This document shows, piece after piece, positions 57,691 through 64,000 of a stretch of DNA of 64,000 nt. The position numbers and the translations under genes are program-made. The notes beneath the pieces were generated by a model. The model saw only the letters and a list, made by a program, of their open reading frames with translations, searched no databases and was not told the origin of the DNA. The stretch comes from JANNRA01 sp031401035 (GTDB taxonomy: Bacteria > Desulfobacterota > Binatia > HRBIN30 > CADEER01). How positions within the stretch are numbered: the first letter of the stretch is position 1; each line of letters opens with the position of its first letter. The stretch lies in contig JANNRA010000127.1 of NCBI GenBank assembly GCA_031401035.1, forward strand, positions 1-64,000, read 5' to 3'.

Positions 57691-57750
57691 GCAGGTTCGC
57701 TCGGCTCAATACATGGCGCGGCCCCTGGTGTCATGAGAGGGACCACGGAG

Positions 57751-57860
57751 TCCCCCATCCGGGAGCGCGGGCGGCCCGCCCGCCTCCGGAATGGAAGGCG
57801 CCGCGGAGCGGCGCCCTGCAATCCCGAGCGGGCGGGCCGCCCGCGCTCCCGGATGGGGGA
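57751..57860. repeat. Perfect 33-bp inverted repeat within the metal locus
   Basis: Arms 57751-57783 and 57828-57860 are exact inverted copies; the 44-base loop contains a smaller hairpin of family-B type (GGCGCCGCGGAGCGGCGCC, about 57798-57816). It lies between the start of the fusion gene (57690) and the end of the ZnuA-like gene (57882), both on the minus strand. It could attenuate or end transcription between them or be a mobile hairpin. Confidence 0.75.
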
Positions 57861-57881
57861 CCTTGTCGACGGGCGCCGCCG

Positions 57882-58931
57882 TCATGGGCGGCGCAGCGCC
57901 TGCACCACCTGCTCGACATTGTAATTCACCATGGCGAGGTAGTCGTCTGTGCCGGGACGGGCGCCGACCTGGTTGGCCATGCGTGCCACGCGCGCGCCGG
58001 TCTCGGCGGCGACGAAGTCGGCGTGGCGCGGATCATAGTAGGCATTGGCGAGGATCAGCCGCACGGCGTCCGCCTGCATCATGGTCAGCAACTCCTGCAG
58101 GTGCCGCGTCGTCGGCGGCACGCCCGGCTTGGGCTCGAGATGGCCGACGATGACCAGGCCGAAGCGGCGCGCGAAGTAGGCCCACATTGGATGGTCATCG
58201 ACGGCCTTGGTGCCGAAGTACGGCGCCATGGCGCCAAGCCAGCCGCCGAGCAGAGCCGCATCACCCTGTTGCGCCAGGAAGGGCAGCAGCTTGCCGTACT
58301 CGAAGAGGGTCGCGATCTTCTCGGCGTCGTACTTGCGCGCCAGGGCGGTGCCGACCAGCGCATCGTTGAGGCGGGCACGAAACTCCTCGTAGCGCTGCGC
58401 GAAGGCCCCGGCACTCTCCGGCCGCAGGGCGGCGAGCCGGTCGCGCAAGAGCGCGGCGACGCGCAGACCGTTGAGGGGATCGAGCAGATAGTGCGGACTG
58501 CCGAACGGGTGTACGTCGCCCATGGCGCGATCGATCTGGCCGACCGGCACGTCCAGCGGCGTGATGGCCAGCGACGCGTCGACGAAGCCGGCCTGGCCCG
58601 TCAGGATGCGCGAGTTACGCGCGCCCTGCAGTAACAGCGGGGCGTAGCCGGCCTCCAGTTCGAGGCCGTTCTGAACGTACAGATCTGCGACGCTCATCGC
58701 CTTGACGAAGCTCGGCTTGACCTCGACGAAGTGGGGATCTTCTCCCGCGTTGGCGAGTACGGTCACGGCGACTGCATCGCCGCCGACCGCCTGCACCAGG
58801 CTACCCAGATCGGGCAGGGACGCAACGACGCGCAGCGGCTCGGCGGCGGCGCGGTGAGAGGGATAGGACACGATGGCGGCCAGCAGGACCAGCGGCGCCG
58901 CGACGGAATGCCTCAGCGATTCGTTCCACAT
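57882..58931 (-). CDS. ZnuA-like metal ABC transporter substrate-binding protein
   Basis: 349 residues. A signal peptide (APLVLLAAIVSYPSHRAAA) is followed by the cluster A-I fold: LRVVASLPDLGSLVQAVGGD, His67 in DPHFVEVKP, His141 and His147 in DVHPFGSPHY, His264-x-Glu266 in VGHLEPKPG and Asp300 near the C-terminal half. These supply the usual three His plus acid site for Zn2+ or Mn2+. No His-rich loop typical of strict ZnuA is seen. It captures metal in the periplasm, presumably for the 50764-52331 importer. It follows the barrel gene by 11 bases and precedes the 33-bp inverted repeat. Confidence 0.92.
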   Translation of the reverse strand: MWNESLRHSVAAPLVLLAAIVSYPSHRAAAEPLRVVASLPDLGSLVQAVGGDAVAVTVLANAGEDPHFVEVKPSFVKAMSVADLYVQNGLELEAGYAPLLLQGARNSRILTGQAGFVDASLAITPLDVPVGQIDRAMGDVHPFGSPHYLLDPLNGLRVAALLRDRLAALRPESAGAFAQRYEEFRARLNDALVGTALARKYDAEKIATLFEYGKLLPFLAQQGDAALLGGWLGAMAPYFGTKAVDDHPMWAYFARRFGLVIVGHLEPKPGVPPTTRHLQELLTMMQADAVRLILANAYYDPRHADFVAAETGARVARMANQVGARPGTDDYLAMVNYNVEQVVQALRRP

Positions 58932-58942
58932 GGAGGATCACC

Positions 58943-60520
58943 TCAGTACTTGTGCGCGGGATGCGAGCCGTAGAGAACTTCGACGCCGAGCCAGACGCTG
59001 TTCGCGCTCGGATCGCCGGGTAGGAACGGCGTGTTGTCATAGTTGTACTGGAGGCGGATGCGGGAAAACTCGGACGGTTGGTAGACGAGCAACGGCGACA
59101 GACGCCAGCGGTCGGCGCGGAAGGGATCGTTGCGCCGGCTGACCAGTTCGCCGTCCTCGACGCTCTGGCCGTGGCCTGAGGCGTACTCCAGTCGCAACGC
59201 CGCTGCCCAGGGGTGCGCAAAGCCCCACAGCACCTGCGAGTAGAATCCGGCATCGCGCAGGATGTCGCCAGGCAGGTCGTTGGGGAACTCTCCCGGCTCG
59301 TCGGTCCCGCCGTCGCCGTGCGCCGGTGCGCCACCGGCGGCGACCTCTCCCGCCGCGCTCGAGGCGACGAACGGGTCGGCGGTGTAGGCGCGGCTGAGCA
59401 CCTCGCTCTGCCAGACGACGAAGGGCCAGCCGCGGAAGTTCTGCAGCGGGCGCCATTTGAACGTCAGGTCGGTCCCGTAGATGTATGTCGAGGCATCGGC
59501 TCCGGTGGAGTTGGCCCCGTACAGCCCTGAGACGCCGACCAGGGCGCTGAGTTCGGACGAAAGATCCCAGGCGTTGGCCCAGCGGGCCAGGTAGAGAAAG
59601 TCACTCAGATTGCTGACCGTGTCGGTCACGGCTGGGCGGCCGCCGATGCCGCCGTCGGCGTCGAGGAAACTCGGCGTCAGCTCGCCCTCGTCGGCATCCT
59701 GCATGCCGACGCTGAGCTGAGAAAACCACGGCAGCGGCGCCAGCCAACTCACCTCGACGCCGGGCGAGCGCAGGCCCTCCGAACCGAGCAGTCGCGTGAT
59801 GACAAAGGGCTGGTCGAGGTAGGTCCAGGCATGCGCGTGCGTCGGGTTGATGCGGCCGAAGTCGGTGAGGAAGTAGCCGCCCTTCACCTGCAGGTCCCAC
59901 GGCAGCGCGGTGGTGACGACGAACGCCTCCTCGAGTTCCACCGAGCTGTCGGTGAAGATGACGTGCGCCTCGCCGAAGAAATACGGGTCGACCGCGCCGG
60001 CAAGCGACAACTCGCCCTGCTGCAGCGTGAAGCCGCGCCGATTGGGGTCGTGCGCCCCGCCCTGCAGATCGCGCAGCGTCTGCCCGCCGACGGTGGACGA
60101 ACCCGCGGCGGTGAGGATGTCGAACGAGACATCGATCAGCCGCAACTCCGCCCCACCGATGCGGGTCGACAGCAGACTGGGCCGCGCCGAGGCGGCGCCG
60201 AGGCCCGCCGGATCGGCGACGTCGGTCGGCGGGCGCACCTCGGCCAGGGCTCTGTCTATCGCCTGCTCAGCGTTCGGCGTCGGCGCCGCCGCCGCCGCCG
60301 GCACCGCGGCGGTTGGCGCGGCGACCCGTTCGAGCCGTTGCTGTAACTGCTGGATCTGCTGTTGCTGCTCGGCGTTCTGCTCGATGAGCTGTTGCATCTG
60401 GCGCTTGAGCGTTTCGAGCTCGGCGGCCGTGTCGGCGCGCGCCGGCGCGCCGACGGCGACCCCGGCGAGCAGCGCCAGCGCGGCGAACGGCGAGCGTCGC
60501 CTGTGCTGCGATGGAATCAT
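58943..60520 (-). CDS. Outer-membrane beta-barrel protein with N-terminal coiled coil
   Basis: 525 residues from the ATG at 60520, which follows GAGGAGACGAGGGGA; the frame stays open far upstream through the next gene's complement. A signal peptide ends PARA; residues about 31-68 form a Gln/Glu-rich coiled coil (QNAEQQQQIQQLQQRLERV), then a long chain of amphipathic strands with aromatic girdles (LTFKWRPLQNFRGWPFVVWQSE; RIRLQYNYDN) and a terminal Tyr. This is a porin-type barrel with a periplasmic trimer stalk. It lies 11 bases before the ZnuA-like gene and 110 bases after the His/Cys-rich protein, suggesting an outer-membrane entry gate for metal. Confidence 0.85.
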   Translation of the reverse strand: MIPSQHRRRSPFAALALLAGVAVGAPARADTAAELETLKRQMQQLIEQNAEQQQQIQQLQQRLERVAAPTAAVPAAAAAPTPNAEQAIDRALAEVRPPTDVADPAGLGAASARPSLLSTRIGGAELRLIDVSFDILTAAGSSTVGGQTLRDLQGGAHDPNRRGFTLQQGELSLAGAVDPYFFGEAHVIFTDSSVELEEAFVVTTALPWDLQVKGGYFLTDFGRINPTHAHAWTYLDQPFVITRLLGSEGLRSPGVEVSWLAPLPWFSQLSVGMQDADEGELTPSFLDADGGIGGRPAVTDTVSNLSDFLYLARWANAWDLSSELSALVGVSGLYGANSTGADASTYIYGTDLTFKWRPLQNFRGWPFVVWQSEVLSRAYTADPFVASSAAGEVAAGGAPAHGDGGTDEPGEFPNDLPGDILRDAGFYSQVLWGFAHPWAAALRLEYASGHGQSVEDGELVSRRNDPFRADRWRLSPLLVYQPSEFSRIRLQYNYDNTPFLPGDPSANSVWLGVEVLYGSHPAHKY

Positions 60521-60630
60521 TCCCCTCGTCTCCTCGACTGCGTGCGCGCGCCACAGCCGCGCTACACGGCTGGCGTCGCGACCACGGGGTCGCGCCGCGC
60601 GGATCGACCAGTTACGGACGGATCGGCTGT

Positions 60631-61002
60631 CTAGGCGAGGCGACAGGGCGGCGCGCGCGGCGCTGCCTCGGCGTGCGCGGCGGCGCGCGCGGACTGGGCA
60701 GACGGCGCCGCCGGTGCAGGGCCCGCACAGGGCGGCGTATCGGGAGTGGCGGCGGCACTGCCGACGCCGTGATGTGCCGCGGCGAGCGCGGCGCACAGGG
60801 TGCAGGTTCCGCCATCGTGCGGCGCCGCCCGCGACGCCGCGTCGTGCCACCCATCGGCGCCCGTTGCGAACGCCGCGTCGGCGCAGGCCACCGGCACCCC
60901 GGCATGCACCACATGCAGCGTTGGCACTAACATCTGCACGGCGAATGCGGCCATGCAGAGAAGGCGGGCCAGGAGGCCAGGGGCTCGGATGGTGCCGCTC
61001 AT
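60631..61002 (-). CDS. His/Cys-rich exported protein, DUF2946-like
   Basis: 123 residues. A signal-like helix (LLARLLCMAAFAVQMLVPTLHVV) is followed by a metal-prone part: Cys40, CTLC at 67-70, and His residues at 30, 33, 53, 62, 77 and 78. The arrangement H...CxxC-A-A-A is like DUF2946 proteins, which often accompany metal transport genes. The tail is Ala/Pro-rich and ends PPCRLA. It is the first gene before the barrel/ZnuA pair on the same strand and probably belongs to that operon. Family call tentative. Confidence 0.65.
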   Translation of the reverse strand: MSGTIRAPGLLARLLCMAAFAVQMLVPTLHVVHAGVPVACADAAFATGADGWHDAASRAAPHDGGTCTLCAALAAAHHGVGSAAATPDTPPCAGPAPAAPSAQSARAAAHAEAAPRAPPCRLA

Positions 61003-61259
61003 TGGAACCTGCCAGCTACCAGAGCGAGATATCCCAACGCAACGACGGGGCTGACGAAGGGAGCTACGCGGTCAGCGTCTCATCATCCGCCGCGATGGCG
61101 TTCCCACCCGACACATTGCGGCCGTCACCGCGTCGCGGAAGGCGTCTTGGGCAGCGGCACGGTTCACGGAGAGGGACGCAGCGCCCAAGAGCATCGTTGC
61201 AACGGACCGCTTTCCGCCAGCAGAAGGTGACCGGTCTCGGGAACTCCGCTGACCGCGAC

Positions 61260-62435
61260 TCACGCCGGGCAGCCGCCCAGGGCCGCGTTGACGGCCTGGA
61301 TGAGCTGGCTGATCATCGGCGGCTCGCCGCCCGGCGAGAGCGCCGGGCACTGCGCCGCGGGCACGCTGCCGGCGGCGATGTTGACGCCGAGCAGCAGCTC
61401 GTTGATCGCCACCATGCCATCGCCGTTGCAGTCGCCGACGCAGGGTGTCGGCGGCGGCGGCTCCTCGACCACCACCGCGCCGTCCTCGGCCAGCACCAAC
61501 AGCTCTTCCCCGAGTGGACCGCTGGCGCCGACTTGCGAGGCCGCGACCGGATAGGTGCCGGGCGCGGCGGCGGCGGCGATGGCGACGTCGCAGGAGAACA
61601 GGATCGCTCCGTCAGGGAGCGGATCGGCGCTGAGCAGCGACAGGACGAAGGCGCGTACGCCGCTGCAGTCGACTCCAGGCATGCAGCCAATCGGCAGATA
61701 GCCGAAGGTGGTTGCCTCCTTGCCGATCGCGGCGTTCACCACGCAGGCCGGCCGGCCGGCGGCGCCGCTCGCCAGCGGCGTCGCGGGGTCGAAGGCGAGG
61801 TCGATCTGGACGCCGGCGACAACGGCGTCGGCGAGCAGGTCGATGCTGACCGGCACCGCGACGACATCCGCGGCCGCGCCGGTCGCGCGGCCCACCCGCA
61901 AGCGCGCCGCGGGCGCCGCCGGCAGCACCTCGACGGCGCCGTCGCTGCCGTCGCTCGCCACCAGCACGCCGCCGGCCGCCGCGGCGCCCTGCTCGCTGTT
62001 GAGCAGCGGATAGGTTGCGGGCGCCGCGTCGGCGGCCAGGGCGACCGCGCAGGTGTAGAGTACCGCGCCGTCGGCGATCGGGTCGAGGTTGTCGAAGGCG
62101 AGCACGAACACACGCACGCCGCTGCAGTCCGCGGCGGGATCGCAGCCGAGCGGCAGGAAGCGGAAGCCGGTGGCGCCCTTGTCGATGGCCGGGTTGACCG
62201 CGCAGTCGGGCTCGCCGTCGGCGCGCGCGGCGATGAACGCGGCGCGACCGAAATCGATGCGGTTCTGCGTCGCCACGACGGTCCCGCTCGGGTCCGCCAG
62301 GGTCACCGCCACGGCGACCCTGGCGCCGGCCGGCCCGGCCGCCGCGCCGATGTCGATCGACGCGGCGCGCGCCGCCGCCGCCGCCAGCAGCATGCCCACA
62401 CCAAGCAGAATGGCCGTCACTCCGAACCGTCGCAT
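61260..62435 (-). CDS. Exported protein with two cohesin-like repeats and a dockerin-like end
   Basis: 391 residues from the ATG at 62435. A signal peptide ends AAAAARA. Two ~140-residue repeats follow, each with a similar course: 'IDIGAAAGPAGARVAVAVTL' or 'RLRVGRATGAAADVVAVPVS', then a CAVNPAID-K or CVVNAAIGK turn, a CSGVR(V/A)FVL strand and DGA(V/I)L(Y/F)(T/S)C(A/D)VA(L/I)A, which is the cohesin/beta-sandwich pattern. The C-terminus carries a dockerin-like calcium loop, GDCNGDGMVAINELLLGVNIA, and a second helix ISQLIQAVNAALGGC. It stands alone; the 61003-61259 region before the metal operon shows no gene. Probably secreted or surface-anchored. Confidence 0.83.
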   Translation of the reverse strand: MRRFGVTAILLGVGMLLAAAAARAASIDIGAAAGPAGARVAVAVTLADPSGTVVATQNRIDFGRAAFIAARADGEPDCAVNPAIDKGATGFRFLPLGCDPAADCSGVRVFVLAFDNLDPIADGAVLYTCAVALAADAAPATYPLLNSEQGAAAAGGVLVASDGSDGAVEVLPAAPAARLRVGRATGAAADVVAVPVSIDLLADAVVAGVQIDLAFDPATPLASGAAGRPACVVNAAIGKEATTFGYLPIGCMPGVDCSGVRAFVLSLLSADPLPDGAILFSCDVAIAAAAAPGTYPVAASQVGASGPLGEELLVLAEDGAVVVEEPPPPTPCVGDCNGDGMVAINELLLGVNIAAGSVPAAQCPALSPGGEPPMISQLIQAVNAALGGCPA

Positions 62436-62572
62436 GGGCGGCTGTCTAGCACACGTCCCGCTGTCGCGCCCGCGCGACTTTGCGCCCGTGCCCCGCCGGC
62501 CCCCGCCCAATAGACACCTCCTGCAGTATATGACAGTGCGCATAGCTTCATGCCTGTCGAGGAGGAGAGCCC

Positions 62573-63973
62573 ATGCCGCAGTCGATGCTGATCAACGGCG
62601 CACTGGTCGACACGCTCGAACGAGACGACGTCGTCAACCCCGCCACCGGTGCGCCGTTCGCCACCTGTCCCCGCGCCGGCGCTGCGCATGTCGACGCGGC
62701 CGTCGCCGCGGCGGCGCGCGCCTATCCGACCTGGCGGCGCGACGCCGCGGCGCGGCGCGCCACGCTGCAGGCCTGCGCGGCGGCGCTGCAAGAACGCGTC
62801 GGCGATATTGCGCCGTTGCTGGTGCAGGAACAGGGCAAGCCGCTGCCGGCAGCGATGGCCGAGGTGTTCGGCGCGGCGCTGTGGTTCAGCTACTTCGCCG
62901 GCCTCGAGGTGGGGCCCGAGGTGCTGCAGGACGACGGCGACAAGCACATCCAGATCGTCCGCAAGCCCCTCGGCGTCGTCGCCGCGATCACGCCGTGGAA
63001 CTTCCCCATCGTCCTGCTCTCGTGGAAGCTCGCGCCGGCCCTCCTGGCCGGCAACACCGTCGTCGCCAAGCCGTCCGAGTTCACGCCGCTCAGCACCCTG
63101 CTGCTCGGCGAGGTGCTGCGCGAGGTGGTGCCGCCAGGGGTCCTCAACATCCTCGCTGGACCGGGCAGCGTCGGCGCGCTGCTCTCGGCGCACCCGGCGG
63201 TGCGCAAGGTCTCGTTCACCGGCAGCGTCGCCACCGGCAAGAAGATCATGCAGGCGGCGGCAAGCGACCTCAAACGCGTCACCCTCGAGCTCGGCGGCAA
63301 CGACCCGGCGATCGTGCTCGACGACGTCGACCCCGCCGCCGTGCTCGACGGCCTCTTCTGGGGCGCCTTCACCAACTCCGGCCAGGTGTGCACGGCGATC
63401 AAGCGCCTCTATGTGCACGAGTCGGTGTACGCGCCGATCGTCGACGGGCTCGTCGATCGGGCCAACAGCGTCAAGGTCGGCGACGGGCTCGACCCCGACA
63501 CGCAGCTCGGTCCGATCAACAACAAGATGCAGTTCGACAAGGTCGTCGATCTGGTCGAGGACGCCCGGCGGCACGGCGGCCGCGTCGTCGCCGGCGGTAC
63601 GCCGCTGGCGCGCCCCGGCTATTTCCTGCCGCCGACCATCGTCACCGACGTCGGCGCCGGCATCCGCCTGGTCGACGAGGAACAGTTCGGCACGGCCCTG
63701 CCGATCATCAAGTACCGCAACCTCGACGACGTCCTCAGCGAGGCCAACCAGACCCACTTCGGCCTCGGCGCCTCGGTGTGGAGCGGCGACGTGGCGCGCG
63801 GCGAGCGCGTCGTGCAGGAGCTCGAGTCCGGCACCGGCTGGGTGAACCAGCACATGGACATCCTCCCCAACGCACCCTTCGGCGGCTGCAAATGGAGCGG
63901 CCTCGGCGCGGAGAACGGCCACTGGGGCTATGAGGAGTTCACCGAGATGCAGGTGGTGAACGCCAAGCGCTAG
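62573..63973 (+). CDS. Aldehyde dehydrogenase (NAD(P)+-dependent, ALDH superfamily)
   Basis: 466 residues from the ATG at 62573, preceded by CGAGGAGGAGAG. The catalytic set is complete: Asn143 in TPWNFP, Glu239 in VTLELGGNDP and Cys273 in NSGQVCTAIKR. The cofactor loop FTGSVATGK lies at 215-223. A short-to-medium chain aldehyde or semialdehyde is the likely substrate. It ends 27 bases before the window edge and is divergent from the cohesin-like gene with a 137-base gap; no partner is in view. Confidence 0.95.
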   Translation: MPQSMLINGALVDTLERDDVVNPATGAPFATCPRAGAAHVDAAVAAAARAYPTWRRDAAARRATLQACAAALQERVGDIAPLLVQEQGKPLPAAMAEVFGAALWFSYFAGLEVGPEVLQDDGDKHIQIVRKPLGVVAAITPWNFPIVLLSWKLAPALLAGNTVVAKPSEFTPLSTLLLGEVLREVVPPGVLNILAGPGSVGALLSAHPAVRKVSFTGSVATGKKIMQAAASDLKRVTLELGGNDPAIVLDDVDPAAVLDGLFWGAFTNSGQVCTAIKRLYVHESVYAPIVDGLVDRANSVKVGDGLDPDTQLGPINNKMQFDKVVDLVEDARRHGGRVVAGGTPLARPGYFLPPTIVTDVGAGIRLVDEEQFGTALPIIKYRNLDDVLSEANQTHFGLGASVWSGDVARGERVVQELESGTGWVNQHMDILPNAPFGGCKWSGLGAENGHWGYEEFTEMQVVNAKR

Positions 63974-64000
63974 GCGCGGTGACGACGGCGGCGGCTGGCG

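Noticed and set aside
61196..61205. CGTTGCAACG palindrome in the gap before the metal operon
   Set aside because: Too short and nearly 200 bases from the nearest start; no second copy at the other metal promoters.

Overview
The window is uniformly GC-rich bacterial chromosome with a Gram-negative envelope: lipoproteins, outer-membrane barrels, a TolC/MacAB-type pump, and an AsmA plus MlaEFD/PqiC lipid-transport operon. It carries a hopanoid-type radical SAM enzyme (HpnJ family), large secreted proteins with Pro/Thr-rich linkers and dockerin-like GDxNGDG motifs, and lipid or xenobiotic enzymes (P450, acyl-CoA ligase, SDR, ALDH, HSL-type esterase). Together these suggest an uncultured soil or groundwater lineage of the former Deltaproteobacteria, perhaps Binatota-like. 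That placement is inference from gene content only. No phage, conjugative element, CRISPR array or rRNA operon was seen.

Layout. 1-4.3 kb: end of a VIT-type metal transporter, a short-chain dehydrogenase, a lipoprotein, a DUF4105 protein, tRNA-Lys(CTT) with its terminator, then a scarred stretch holding a possible IS21-like remnant and a second copy of the terminator. 4.3-11.5 kb: feoAB behind a Fur-like palindrome, a SelD-associated-type flavoprotein, an SbmA/YddA-like ABC protein with an abnormal ATPase domain, and a duplicated outer-membrane barrel. 11.5-15.3 kb: EamA and DedA membrane proteins and a FecR/DUF6600-type protein. 15.4-28.3 kb: envelope traffic, with tolC-macA-macB-permease and hpnJ on the minus strand, divergent from asmA-mlaE-mlaF-mlaD-pqiC. 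28.4-34.4 kb: a secreted lipoprotein, prfC, and an ahcY operon led by an ArsR-methyltransferase fusion. 34.4-45.6 kb: a radical SAM plus giant Ser/Thr kinase-ATPase pair, a YiiX-like papain-fold protein, and three exported proteins. 45.9-50.7 kb: acyl-CoA ligase/esterase and P450/TetR pairs. 50.8-61.0 kb: a metal (probably zinc) locus. 61.3-64 kb: a cohesin/dockerin-like protein and an aldehyde dehydrogenase.

The most unusual system is the metal locus. A ZnuA-like binding protein, a barrel protein and a His/Cys-rich exported protein lead into a tightly overlapping run: a metal permease fused to an HflK-like SPFH domain, an HflC-like protein, another HflK-like protein and a ZIP transporter. 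A ZnuCB-type importer and a ribbon-helix-helix protein lie next to it. The arrangement suggests a metal-transport assembly scaffolded by SPFH (stomatin/prohibitin-type) proteins.

Several palindromic repeats are dispersed here: a 116-bp element present twice in opposite orientation, an ~84-bp family lying between convergent genes, and a perfect 33-bp inverted repeat inside the metal locus.
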